Position numbers and translations under genes: made by a program. 64,000 bases of DNA from positions 1,705,791 to 1,769,790 of the forward strand of contig NZ_JH994111.1 in NCBI RefSeq assembly GCF_000316195.1, written 5' to 3'. Shown piece by piece: positions 37,485-46,365 of this stretch. The notes under the pieces were generated by a model. The model was given only the letters and a program-made list of their open reading frames with translations, did no database searches and was not told where the DNA came from. Numbering within the stretch: position 1 is the stretch's first letter; every line of letters begins with the position of its first letter. This DNA is from Brachyspira hampsonii 30446. GTDB lineage: Bacteria > Spirochaetota > Brachyspiria > Brachyspirales > Brachyspiraceae.

Positions 37485-37896
37485 GATTATTACAAATTAA
37501 AAATATTATTATAATAGGTCAGTATTTCTGTCAATTAAATGATATGAAAAGGCTAACAGAATATAATATAATTACAGGAAAAACTCCTCAAAGTGAAAGA
37601 TATATAATATACAAAAAATTTAAAACCGGAGAAATAAAAATACTTATAGTAAGTAAAGTTGCCAATTTATCTGTTAATTTGTAAGATGATAATGTTTTTA
37701 ATACAAATTTTAGGAACTTTTGGTTAAAGATAAGAGGAAGCTAAAAGATTTGGAAGAGTTCTTCTTTTCAATAATAAACACAGATACAAAAGAATAATAT
37801 TTTAATCATAAAAGATAATTATTTTTAAGATAAAAAGGATATTATCATGAATTATTATATAAATATTCATTTGAAGAATTAGAATTTAATAATTAA
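37485..37896 (+). pseudogene. Remnant of an XPB-like DNA helicase C-terminus
   Basis: In pieces across frames: I-I-I-I-G-Q-Y, L-N-D-M-K-R-L, I-I-T-G-K-T-P-Q-S-E-R, G-E-I-K-I-L-I-V-S-K-V-A-N, a stop, then G-T-F-G-[stop]-R-[stop]-E-E-A-K-R-F-G-R-V-L, then S-I-I-N-T-D-T-K-E, H-K-R, G-Y-Y-H-E. These match helicase motifs V and VI and the C-terminus of XPB/ERCC3-type bacterial helicases in order. There are several stop codons and at least one frameshift. The N-terminal motifs are gone. Confidence 0.75.
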
Positions 37897-37922
37897 AAGT
37901 TTAGCTAATAAAAAATAATATA

Positions 37923-38183
37923 TTATAGAGTTCTTATTCCCAATGCTGCCATTTCATCATAAACAGCTATAACATTATATTTAGATAGAACTATTTGATA
38001 TTGTCCTGAATTGTAAAAAACACCTACCACACCTTCTATTTTTTCAATCTCAGCATCTTTAATTTGTTCCCTGTTTTTAACAATTAATCTCAATCTCGTA
38101 GCACAATAGCTAACTAATTCTATATTATCCTTACCTACTTCTGATATTATATCCTCTGCTATTTTTTTATAATCTAATTCCAT
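37923..38183 (-). CDS. Lone PTS EIIB domain (glucose/sucrose type)
   Basis: An 86-residue EIIB domain with the phosphorylated C27 (S-Y-C-A-T-R-L-R-L), preceded by GAGG at a good distance. It closely resembles the first 86 residues of the sucrose EIIBC at 50139-51560, including L-R-L-I-V-K-N-R and G-Q-Y-Q-I-V-L. It ends where the membrane EIIC domain would begin, with no EIIC trace beyond. It may be a truncated relic or a free-standing phosphocarrier. Confidence 0.8.
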   Translation of the reverse strand: MELDYKKIAEDIISEVGKDNIELVSYCATRLRLIVKNREQIKDAEIEKIEGVVGVFYNSGQYQIVLSKYNVIAVYDEMAALGIRTL

Positions 38184-38247
38184 AAAAAACCTCTTTATAC
38201 TTTAATATCTTTTAGTAATTATATATATTTTTTATATATTTACAATA

Positions 38248-38498
38248 GACTAGTTTTAAAAGTACTTTACAAGATTATGTATAAAATTTAGTAATTTATT
38301 AACTATTATTTTAGTATATAAAAATGCAGTTCTTTACCTATCTACACCTGCCTGCACAAAATGTAGACTTAGTTTGTACCCATGCGAAAGCAAAAAAGTT
38401 GACTGTTACTAAGTACGAATTGTGCTTCGTATAAAAGCCGCAACTATAATTTAAAAATATTAATTAAAAAGTCATAAATTTAGTTTTAAAACAAGTAT
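38248..38498 (+). mobile_element. Degraded copy 5 of the short inverted-repeat element
   Basis: The 251-bp copy runs from GACTAGTTTTAAA to AGTTTTAAAACAAGTA, with CAATA and TAATA flanks. The arm retains ATTATTTTAGTATATAAAAATGCAG. It ends 65 bases before the first GNAT gene. It accounts for most of the 380-base gap. Confidence 0.65.
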
Positions 38499-38563
38499 AA
38501 TATATTTACTTAATCAACAAAATAGTATATAATCGGACTAAATCTAATATCGGAGTTTTAATT

Positions 38564-39127
38564 ATGATTAAATTAATTGAAATGAAAGAAAATTTACAGA
38601 ACAGAGATTTTTACAAACAATTATATGAATATTCTTTTCCTCCTGAAGAAAGATGGAATTTTGATATGACTTTGGAAAATAAAGATAATCATAATTATAA
38701 ATTTTATTCTATATTAGATGATGATATTCCTATAGGCTTAACTATGCTTTGGGATTTGGAAGATTTCAATTACGGAGAATATTTAGCTATAGATAAAAAT
38801 TTAAGAGGAAAAAAATACGGTTCTCAAGTGCTTACTAAAATACTAGATATGCTCAAAAGCAAATTAATAGTTATAGAAGTAGAACCTTATGATTTAAATG
38901 AAACAGCCAAAAAGCGTATAGAATGGTATAAAAGATTCGGACTTATACTTGCAGATTATAATTATGATATGCCTTGCATAGATGAAAATCAAGAAATATC
39001 AAGCATGAAAATGAAAATAATGACAAGCAGAAAATTGCAAGACAAAAATGAACATGACAATATAATAAAAATAATATATAATAAAGTATACAAACCTAGA
39101 TTAGATGAATTAGATAAATGGAAATAA
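38564..39127 (+). CDS. GNAT-family N-acetyltransferase
   Basis: The 187-residue protein has the acetyl-CoA site R-G-K-K-Y-G-S-Q-V-L following L-A-I-D-K-N-L, and later R-I-E-W-Y-K-R-F-G-L. GNAT enzymes acetylate amino groups on small molecules or proteins. CGGAG precedes the ATG. It overlaps the next paralogue by ten bases. The substrate cannot be told. Confidence 0.85.
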   Translation: MIKLIEMKENLQNRDFYKQLYEYSFPPEERWNFDMTLENKDNHNYKFYSILDDDIPIGLTMLWDLEDFNYGEYLAIDKNLRGKKYGSQVLTKILDMLKSKLIVIEVEPYDLNETAKKRIEWYKRFGLILADYNYDMPCIDENQEISSMKMKIMTSRKLQDKNEHDNIIKIIYNKVYKPRLDELDKWK

Positions 39128-39639
39128 AACTAATTGAAAGTATTAACTATTCAAATTATAGCGAAGAAATTATAAGAGACTCTTTTAATGTACGGGAAAA
39201 TTGGAGTTTAAAAGAGTCATTAAATAATCAAAAATTCAAAAAAAATCTTTATGAAATTAAAAAAGATGATATTCATATCGGCGTTTGTTTATGCTGGATA
39301 TTAGAAGAATTTTTATATATAGAATATTTTGCAATAGAAAAAAAATATAGATCTTTAGGCTACGGCTCTTATGCATTAAAAGAATTAATGAAAATGTATA
39401 GCAATATAATAGTGGAGGTTGTACCTGAAAATACTAATGATTTAGCATATAGAAGAGTAAATTGGTATAGATCTCTAGGTTTTTATTTATATAATGATAC
39501 ATATCCATACCCTTATTTTCTTGACAATGGAGAAGTTTTATTTATAGATTTCAGATTAATGTCATCAAATGAACTCACAAGTTACGAATATAAAAAAATA
39601 GTTAATCTACTTCATAAGAATATATACAATTTATATTGA
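39118..39639 (+). CDS. GNAT-family N-acetyltransferase, paralogue
   Basis: 173 residues with F-A-I-E-K-K-Y-R-S-L-G-Y-G-S-Y-A-L (acetyl-CoA loop) and R-R-V-N-W-Y-R-S-L-G-F. It is related to the preceding gene (shared E-Y-L/F-A-I-D/E-K pattern, R-V/I-x-W-Y-x-R/S). ATG lies inside the end of the first gene, so the two are coupled. Tandem duplication with divergence is likely. Confidence 0.85.
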   Translation: MEIKLIESINYSNYSEEIIRDSFNVRENWSLKESLNNQKFKKNLYEIKKDDIHIGVCLCWILEEFLYIEYFAIEKKYRSLGYGSYALKELMKMYSNIIVEVVPENTNDLAYRRVNWYRSLGFYLYNDTYPYPYFLDNGEVLFIDFRLMSSNELTSYEYKKIVNLLHKNIYNLY

Positions 39640-39699
39640 TTTACTAAAATATTTATACTATCATATAGATATAATAATCACATTTTGAGGTATTGAATT

Positions 39700-42075
39700 A
39701 TGAATGATAATAAATACTCGCAAAAAATAAAAGAATTAATAAAAGAAATGACTTTAGAAGAAAAGACATCTCTTTTAAGCGGTAAAGATTTTTGGTCTAC
39801 AAAAGAAATAAGCAGATTAAAAATAGATTCCGTATACTTAACCGACGGACCTCATGGAGTTAGAAAACAAAGCACAGAATCAGGAGAATTAAGTTTGCAA
39901 AAATCTCTTTTATCAACCTGCTTTCCTACCGCCTGCTGCTCTGCCTGCTCATTCGATCCTAATATAATGTATGAAATGGGTGAAGCTATATCAAGAGAAG
40001 CAAAAGCAAATAAAGTTTCAGTGGTATTAGGACCGGGAGTAAATATTAAAAGATCTCCCCTTTGCGGAAGAAATTTTGAATATTTTTCAGAAGACCCATA
40101 TCTAGCCGGAAAAATGGCATCAGGTTGGATAAACGGTTTAGAAGATAATGGAATACAAGCAAGCATTAAACATTTTGCTGCTAATAATCAGGAAACTTTA
40201 AGACTGATAATAGACAGTGTTGTTGATGAAAGGGCTTTAAGAGAAATATATTTATATGCCTTTGAAATAGCTATAAAAGAGGCTAAGCCTTCTACTGTTA
40301 TGTGTTCTTATAATAGTGTTAATGGAACATTCGCATCAGAAAATAAATATTTGCTTACAGATATACTTAGAAATGAATGGGGATTTGATGGAATTGTTAT
40401 TTCTGATTGGGGGGCTGTAAATGACAGAGTTGAAGCTCTAAAGGCTGGACTTGATTTACAAATGCCTTCAACTAATGGCGAAGATGATAAGAAAGTTTAT
40501 AATGCTGTTAGAGAAACTATTATAGATGAAAAAACATTAGATAAAGCTGTAGAAAGACTTTTATATTTCTCTCTATATTCTATGGATAATATTTATGATA
40601 ATTTTGATTATGATAGAGAAGAACATCATAATATAGCTAGAAAAATTGCAGAAAGCTCTATAGTATTATTAAAAAATGAGGACAAAATACTGCCTGCCAA
40701 AAAAGAGAGTAAAATTGCTGTAATAGGAGAATTCGCTCAAAAGCCTAGATATCAAGGTAATGGAAGTTCTCTTATAAATCCTTATAAACTAGACACTGCA
40801 GAAGAATATTTCAAAGAAAACAATATAGAATTCAATTATGCTAAAGGATATGATTCAAGCTCACCTAATATAGATAATACTTTAATAGAAGAAGCCGTAA
40901 ATATATCAAAAGATAAAGATATTGTTATAATATTCGCAGGACTTATCAACTCTTATGAATCTGAAGGCTTTGACAGAAAACATCTAAATCTACCGGAAAA
41001 TCATAATCATTTGATAGAAGAAATTTCAAAAGTAAATAAAAATATAGTTGTTGTACTTTCTATTGGTGCACCTGTTTTAATGCCTTGGATTGATAAAGTA
41101 AAAGGAGTGCTTAATTTATATTTAGCAGGAGAAGCTGCTGTAAGTGCCGCTTTCAATATAATATTTGGTATAGTTAATCCTAGTGGTAAATTAGCTGAAA
41201 GTTTTCCTTTAAGTTTGGAAGATAATCCAAGCTATAAATATTTTCCTGGAGGCAATAAAGCTGTTGAATACAGAGAATCAATATTCGTAGGTTACAGATA
41301 TTATGATAAAGCACAGAAGGATGTTTTATTTCCATTCGGGTTTGGATTATCATACACAACTTTTGAATTCTCGAATTTAATTGTTTCAGATGCCAACACT
41401 ATTGCAGGACTTGATAATATACATTTGGTTTTTGATATAAAAAATACAGGCGATGTATTCGGATGCGAGGTTGCTCAGATTTATATTTCTGCCCCTGAAA
41501 ACAATGTATTTAAAGCACAAAAAGAATTAAAAGCCTTTATAAAAGTATTTTTAGAAGCGGGTGAAACTAAAACTATCATATTAAAATTAAACAAAAGAAG
41601 TTTCTCTTTCTATAATGAAGATACAAAACAATATGAAATAGAAAGCGGAATATATACTATATATGTAGGCAATTCATCAAGAAATTTATTATTAAGTAAA
41701 AGTATGGAAATAAACTCCATTAATTATTATCAGAAAAGAATTGAAAGCTATTTCAACTTTAAAGAAATAAATATTTCAGATAAGGAATTTCAGCAGCTTT
41801 TAGGAAGAAAATTAAAACCTATAAATATTAAAGCCTCTAAACCTTATCATCTTAATAATAATTTGAAAGATTTGCTCGATGAAGATATAGCAAAAGATTT
41901 TTATAATAAACTCTTATCAGGACTTAATGATATATTTAAAGATGATAAAACAGATACTAAAAAGATGTTTGAAAGTATGATACTTGAAACTCCTCTTCGC
42001 TCACTTCCTACTATGAGTGCTGGAATCATTACAAGAAACGATGTTGAAAATTTAATAAATACTTTAAATAAATAA
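39700..42075 (+). CDS. Glycoside hydrolase family 3, beta-glucosidase-like
   Basis: The 791-residue protein has no signal peptide and so is cytoplasmic. The barrel carries L-T-D-G-P-H-G, L-G-P-G-V-N-I, K-H-F-A-A-N-N-Q-E and the nucleophile D236 in V-I-S-D-W-G-A-V; the second domain and the C-terminal fibronectin-like domain (P-F-G-F-G-L-S-Y-T-T-F) are complete. A 100-residue helical tail extends beyond that domain. GAGG precedes the ATG. It would split a beta-linked disaccharide or glycoside. Together with glgC, glgA and scr genes it belongs to a carbohydrate region. Confidence 0.93.
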   Translation: MNDNKYSQKIKELIKEMTLEEKTSLLSGKDFWSTKEISRLKIDSVYLTDGPHGVRKQSTESGELSLQKSLLSTCFPTACCSACSFDPNIMYEMGEAISREAKANKVSVVLGPGVNIKRSPLCGRNFEYFSEDPYLAGKMASGWINGLEDNGIQASIKHFAANNQETLRLIIDSVVDERALREIYLYAFEIAIKEAKPSTVMCSYNSVNGTFASENKYLLTDILRNEWGFDGIVISDWGAVNDRVEALKAGLDLQMPSTNGEDDKKVYNAVRETIIDEKTLDKAVERLLYFSLYSMDNIYDNFDYDREEHHNIARKIAESSIVLLKNEDKILPAKKESKIAVIGEFAQKPRYQGNGSSLINPYKLDTAEEYFKENNIEFNYAKGYDSSSPNIDNTLIEEAVNISKDKDIVIIFAGLINSYESEGFDRKHLNLPENHNHLIEEISKVNKNIVVVLSIGAPVLMPWIDKVKGVLNLYLAGEAAVSAAFNIIFGIVNPSGKLAESFPLSLEDNPSYKYFPGGNKAVEYRESIFVGYRYYDKAQKDVLFPFGFGLSYTTFEFSNLIVSDANTIAGLDNIHLVFDIKNTGDVFGCEVAQIYISAPENNVFKAQKELKAFIKVFLEAGETKTIILKLNKRSFSFYNEDTKQYEIESGIYTIYVGNSSRNLLLSKSMEINSINYYQKRIESYFNFKEINISDKEFQQLLGRKLKPINIKASKPYHLNNNLKDLLDEDIAKDFYNKLLSGLNDIFKDDKTDTKKMFESMILETPLRSLPTMSAGIITRNDVENLINTLNK

Positions 42076-42084
42076 TCAATAAAA

Positions 42085-42117
42085 AAGCGGCAGAATTAAT
42101 AGTAATATCTGCCGCTT
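42085..42117. terminator. Terminator between convergent genes
   Basis: AAGCGGCAGA (42085-42094) pairs exactly with TCTGCCGCTT (42108-42117), flanked by A and T runs on the respective sides; works for both GH3 (plus) and the PepSY-like gene (minus). Confidence 0.8.
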
Positions 42118-42134
42118 CTATTTTAACTCAATGA

Positions 42135-42563
42135 TTAATCATCAAATTTCTGTCCCATTATCTGACCATTACCTGTTACCATAAGCTCCATCATATTATT
42201 TAATTTTAATTTATAATTTCCCCACTCTTTTTCTGCATCAATAATAGCAGCCTGCGGATATGCATTTCTCACAGCTTGTACAACTGCAGTAGGAAAAGCG
42301 GCATCAGGTATAGGAGCATATTCGCTATCTATATTTTCCCAATCTCCATTAGCCAAGAAGTCTATAGATACTCCATTAGACAAATTTACATCAAATTTTC
42401 TTCCGTCTCTTTCAACTTTCCAAATTTGAACACCCGGAAATACTCTTTGTATAAATGCAGTAGCTTGCTGAGGCAATGCTGAAGGCGGAACTACCATATC
42501 AGCAAAAAGACTAGAAGCCGAAAAAATAAATAATGATGCTAAAAATATAAATAATTTTTTCAT
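42135..42563 (-). CDS. Secreted PepSY-like (DUF2874-type) protein
   Basis: 142 residues beginning with a signal peptide (K-K-L-F-I-F-L-A-S-L-F-I-F-S-A-S-S-L-F-A), then two copies of an alpha-beta unit, each with a P-x-A-x3-Y/F-P-x-A/V-x-I motif (R-V-F-P-G-V-Q-I-W-K-V-E, A-Y-P-Q-A-A-I-I-D-A-E). The fold resembles PepSY/BLIP-like domains of periplasmic proteins in gut bacteria; the function is unknown. AGGAGA precedes the ATG. Confidence 0.75.
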   Translation of the reverse strand: MKKLFIFLASLFIFSASSLFADMVVPPSALPQQATAFIQRVFPGVQIWKVERDGRKFDVNLSNGVSIDFLANGDWENIDSEYAPIPDAAFPTAVVQAVRNAYPQAAIIDAEKEWGNYKLKLNNMMELMVTGNGQIMGQKFDD

Positions 42564-42632
42564 GATTTACTCTCCTTAATATCTTAAATTAATTTATAAT
42601 TTTTTATATTTTTTATAATGTTATAATAATAT

Positions 42633-42655
42633 GGGTAGAAGATCAACTCCTACCC
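42633..42655 (-). terminator. Hairpin after glgC
   Basis: GGGTAG (42633-42638) pairs with CTACCC (42650-42655). It lacks a good T run on the minus strand, so termination is only likely. Confidence 0.45.
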
Positions 42656-42683
42656 GCAACAAACAAACTTAAACTAACAAATA

Positions 42684-43970
42684 TTAGATAATTGTACCGC
42701 TTTTAACTATTGTATTTTTAGGAATTATTACAATACCATCTCTAATACAATAGAATTCACTATCCTGATGCTGTATTTTCTTTTTATTTGTAATAACAAC
42801 ATCATTTCCTATTCTTACATTCTTGTCTATAATGACATTTTTAAGAGTGCATTTTTTACCAATACCTATTTTAGGAATATGCTTAACATTTAGTCTTTCA
42901 ATATCATCGCTATCCTCATAATAGTCGCTTCCCATCATAACTACCCTTTCTAATGTAGAACCGCTCTGAACTACAGAACGAACACCTATAACGCATTCTT
43001 TTATAGTAGCATTCTCTATCCTGCATCCGTCTGCTATAATACTAGATGTTACAGCAGCCTTTTCAACTTTAGAAGGAGACAAGTAACGAACATGTGTATA
43101 TATAGGAGCCTTTTCATCATAAAAATCAAAAGGAGGATTCTTACTTCCGAAAGATATATTAGCTTCAAAATAAGCCTTAATAGTTCCTACATCTTCCCAA
43201 TAACCTTGAAAAGCATAACTGAATACTTTATATTTTTTTATAGCTTCAGGAATAATGTCTTTTCCGAAATCTATCATAGATACATCTGCTAAAATCTCTT
43301 TGAGTACATTTCTTCTAAATACATAAATACCCATAGAAGCCAAGTATTCTTTTTTAGGATTTTCTATATTAAACATTTTCTTTTGATCTTCACTTAATTT
43401 TAAAGTATTAAGTACATCATCTTCTTTTGGCTTTTCATGGAAGTTAGTAATCTGACCTCTTTTATTGACAAGCATAACGCCGAAACCTTTAGCATCTTCT
43501 CTAACAACAGGTACAGTACCAACAACTATATCCGCACCTGTTTCAAGCATATGCTGAAGCATTACATTATAATTCATACGATATACTTGATCTCCTGAAA
43601 GTATTACAACATTATTAATAAATTCATTGTCAAAATGCTCTAAATTCTTTCTAACCGCATCAGCAGTTCCCTGATACCAATCTATATTAGTATCTGTTTG
43701 TTCAGCTGCAAGTATGCTTACATGACCGCCAGAAAAGTTATCAAATCTATAAGCATTATATATATGATTATTCAAAGATGCACTATTAAATTGTGTTATA
43801 ACATATATATTTCTAAACCCGCTGTTTATACAATTAGATACAGGTATATCTATCATTCTATATTGACCACCCAAAGATACAGCAGGTTTAGAACGAGCTT
43901 TTACCAAAGGATAAAGCCTTGTTCCTCTGCCGCCTCCAAGTATCAAAGCAACCGTATTAAATGATCTCAT
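42684..43970 (-). CDS. glgC: Glucose-1-phosphate adenylyltransferase
   Basis: 428 residues. L-G-G-G-R-G-T-R-L-Y-P-L near the start is the nucleotide site, with S-K-P-A-V, N-C-I-N-S-G, W-Y-Q-G-T-A-D-A-V and F-E-K-P/F-H-E-K-P motifs, and a C-terminal left-handed beta-helix. It makes ADP-glucose for glycogen. GGAG precedes the ATG. glgA lies 2.4 kb away on the same strand with two HAD phosphatase genes and a DJ-1-like gene between. Confidence 0.95.
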   Translation of the reverse strand: MRSFNTVALILGGGRGTRLYPLVKARSKPAVSLGGQYRMIDIPVSNCINSGFRNIYVITQFNSASLNNHIYNAYRFDNFSGGHVSILAAEQTDTNIDWYQGTADAVRKNLEHFDNEFINNVVILSGDQVYRMNYNVMLQHMLETGADIVVGTVPVVREDAKGFGVMLVNKRGQITNFHEKPKEDDVLNTLKLSEDQKKMFNIENPKKEYLASMGIYVFRRNVLKEILADVSMIDFGKDIIPEAIKKYKVFSYAFQGYWEDVGTIKAYFEANISFGSKNPPFDFYDEKAPIYTHVRYLSPSKVEKAAVTSSIIADGCRIENATIKECVIGVRSVVQSGSTLERVVMMGSDYYEDSDDIERLNVKHIPKIGIGKKCTLKNVIIDKNVRIGNDVVITNKKKIQHQDSEFYCIRDGIVIIPKNTIVKSGTII

Positions 43971-44064
43971 AAAAAACTCCAGTGATTTTTTGTTATACTA
44001 AATAATTCATATAATATAAGTATAGTAAAAAAATTATGACTTTTCAAGGATTATTAATCATATA

Positions 44065-44850
44065 TTACAATACATTAAAATGTTTTAAAGCATTATAAAT
44101 ACCATTATTATCTACATCATCAGTGATATAATCTGCAGCCAATTTAACTTCCTCATTGGCATTTCCCATAGCAACACCTATAGCAGCATGTTCTATCATA
44201 GTAATATCATTGCCGCCGTCACCGAAAGCCATAGTTTCAGATAAGTCTATACTGTAATATTCTATTATCTTGTCTATGCCTATATGCTTGCCTCCGCCTT
44301 TTGTATTTACATCGGCAAAGTAAGGATGCCATCTGCTGGATTCGCAATTTTTAAATATTTTACTCATTAATTCTTTTTCTTTTTTATCATCTACAAATAA
44401 ATTTATCTGCAAAATATTATCTGCATTTTCTTCTAAAAAATCATAATAGTTATCAATTGCTGGTATAGGAAGATTGATAGACTCAGAAACTTTTTTAACT
44501 TTATCTGTAACATAATTAATATATATACCGCTATTCATCATTACAGAACATGGAAATTGTTCTTTATTCTTTAAATAATCTATCAATGAATATATTTCTT
44601 CTTTAGCTATTGAGTGTCTGTAAATGGACTTATCTCCTACATAACAGTCAAAACCATTTGCTGTTATATATCCGTCAAACTCTAAATCATCTAAATTGTT
44701 TATATGATTTTTTATTCTTCCTGTAGCGATAAAAACCTTAATACCTTTTTCTTTTAAAAGTCTTATAGCCTCTTTAGAAGAATCTGAAACCTTATGAGTA
44801 TTAAAACTAACCAAAGTACCGTCTATATCAAAAAATACAGCCTTAACCAT
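44065..44850 (-). CDS. Cof-type HAD phosphatase
   Basis: 261 residues with the DxD nucleophile motif F-F-D-I-D-G-T-L at about 7-14, T-G-R in motif II, the cap domain, and G-D-G-G-N-D-I-T-M in motif IV. Enzymes of this class remove phosphate from sugar phosphates or flavin. AAGGA precedes the ATG. It is a tandem paralogue of the next gene, with many identical stretches. Confidence 0.92.
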   Translation of the reverse strand: MVKAVFFDIDGTLVSFNTHKVSDSSKEAIRLLKEKGIKVFIATGRIKNHINNLDDLEFDGYITANGFDCYVGDKSIYRHSIAKEEIYSLIDYLKNKEQFPCSVMMNSGIYINYVTDKVKKVSESINLPIPAIDNYYDFLEENADNILQINLFVDDKKEKELMSKIFKNCESSRWHPYFADVNTKGGGKHIGIDKIIEYYSIDLSETMAFGDGGNDITMIEHAAIGVAMGNANEEVKLAADYITDDVDNNGIYNALKHFNVL

Positions 44851-44871
44851 ATAGAAATCCTTAATTTATAA

Positions 44872-45669
44872 TTAATCTAATATATTAAAATGTTTTAAAG
44901 CCTTATATACTCCGTCATTATCAACATCATCAGTAATATAATCCGCTATATTTTTTACATTTTCATTGGCATTTCCCATAGCAACACCTATGGCAGCATG
45001 CTTAATCATGCTTATATCATTGCCCCCATCTCCTATAGCCATAGTTTCAGATAAATCTATACCATAATATTCTATTATCTTATCTATGCCAACTTCTTTA
45101 CCTGCATATTTTGAATTAACATCAGCAAATGAAAAATGCCATCTGCTTGATTTAGAATTTTTTAATATATTATCCATTAAATATTTTTCTTTATCCTCAT
45201 CTACAAAAATATTAAGCTGAAGAATACTTTCATAATTATTTGCTATGTAATTATTAAAATCTATAAAATCAGGGACTTTAACATTTGCCATATTATAAAG
45301 ATGAGAAATAGCATCACCCTTATAATTAATATACAAATTATCACTTGTTATGACAGTACAAGGAAACTTATCTTTATTAAGATAATCAACCAAAGAAAAT
45401 AGATCATTTTTATCTAAAGAAGCTTTATATATTTCCTTATAGCTTCCATTATCATTTACAAAACAGCTTCCGCCGTTTATTGTTATATAGCCGTCAAATT
45501 CCAAACCATCTAAATTATCTATCTGAAATAAAGCCCTTCCGCTTGCTATAAAAACCTTTATCCCTTTTTCTTTTAAAATTTTAATAGCTTCTTTGGAATA
45601 ATTAGAAATTTTATGCGTATTGAAACTAACCAAAGTACCATCTATATCAAAAAATACTGCCTTTATCAT
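44872..45669 (-). CDS. Cof-type HAD phosphatase, paralogue
   Basis: 265 residues with F-F-D-I-D-G-T-L, S-G-R in motif II and G-D-G-G-N-D-I-S-M. It shares long stretches with the preceding gene (for instance V-S-F-N-T-H-K and G-V-A-M-G-N-A-N-E). The cap regions differ most, which suggests different substrates. The gap to its partner is 21 bases, and the start has only a weak ribosome site. Confidence 0.92.
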   Translation of the reverse strand: MIKAVFFDIDGTLVSFNTHKISNYSKEAIKILKEKGIKVFIASGRALFQIDNLDGLEFDGYITINGGSCFVNDNGSYKEIYKASLDKNDLFSLVDYLNKDKFPCTVITSDNLYINYKGDAISHLYNMANVKVPDFIDFNNYIANNYESILQLNIFVDEDKEKYLMDNILKNSKSSRWHFSFADVNSKYAGKEVGIDKIIEYYGIDLSETMAIGDGGNDISMIKHAAIGVAMGNANENVKNIADYITDDVDNDGVYKALKHFNILD

Positions 45670-45766
45670 CTGTTAGTACCATCTTTTATTTTATAAATTT
45701 GAAATCTGCTAAGAATTAAACAATAATACGATTATTATTTATTAGATGCAGCTTGTTTTTTAATAA

Positions 45767-45797
45767 ATAAAAGACCTAAACAATTTTAGGTCTTTTA
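45767..45797 (-). terminator. Terminator after the DJ-1-like gene
   Basis: AAAAGACCTAAA and TTTAGGTCTTTT around CAAT, with T-rich flanks. It closes the glgA and DJ-1-like unit. Confidence 0.8.
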
Positions 45798-45810
45798 TTA
45801 TAAAGATTAA

Positions 45811-46335
45811 TTAAGATATATTATTCAATGCCCCTAAAACAGCATCTGCAAATTCTTTTGAAGAAGCAGGACCATTCGCTGTTATAATATTTCCTGAAAC
45901 AACAACATTATCCTTCAAAACATTGGCATTACCATGTCTTACATGCGATTCATCAGCGGATAAACAAGTAACATTAATTCCTTCTAGTATCTTAGCATTA
46001 GCCATCATTACAATACCGCTTCCTATACCAGCAACTATCTTTTGATTATCCAAAAATAACTTAGCAAGTCCCTGAGTACGCCAATCGTCCCATAAAGTTA
46101 TGCTTCCTATTCCTCCTATAAATACAACAGCATCAAATTCAATGGCATCAACCTCACTGAATAGTAAATCAATATTAGCCATACCGCCTAATTTACCCTG
46201 AGCTGTACCTATAAATGTAGAGGATACTTGTGTTTTATAACCAGCCGCCTCAAAAATTTTTTTGCTCTCAAAATATTCTTCATCTTGAAAATTCTGGGCA
46301 GACATAACATACAATATTTTATTAGTTTTTCCCAT
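45811..46335 (-). CDS. DJ-1/PfpI-family protein lacking the catalytic cysteine
   Basis: Start at ATG 46335 (GGAGA eight bases before). The 174-residue fold follows the DJ-1/PfpI family: F-D-A-V-V-F-I-G-G near 68-75 and the elbow after beta-5. Where active members have A-x-I-C-H-G, this has A102-G-I-G-S-G107, so both the nucleophile (C to G) and the His are gone. Protease, glyoxalase or deglycase activity is therefore unlikely; a binding role is possible. It follows glgA by 30 bases and ends at a strong terminator. Confidence 0.8.
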   Translation of the reverse strand: MGKTNKILYVMSAQNFQDEEYFESKKIFEAAGYKTQVSSTFIGTAQGKLGGMANIDLLFSEVDAIEFDAVVFIGGIGSITLWDDWRTQGLAKLFLDNQKIVAGIGSGIVMMANAKILEGINVTCLSADESHVRHGNANVLKDNVVVSGNIITANGPASSKEFADAVLGALNNIS

Positions 46336-46365
46336 TAACCATCTCTCCAATATTTATTCAAATCA

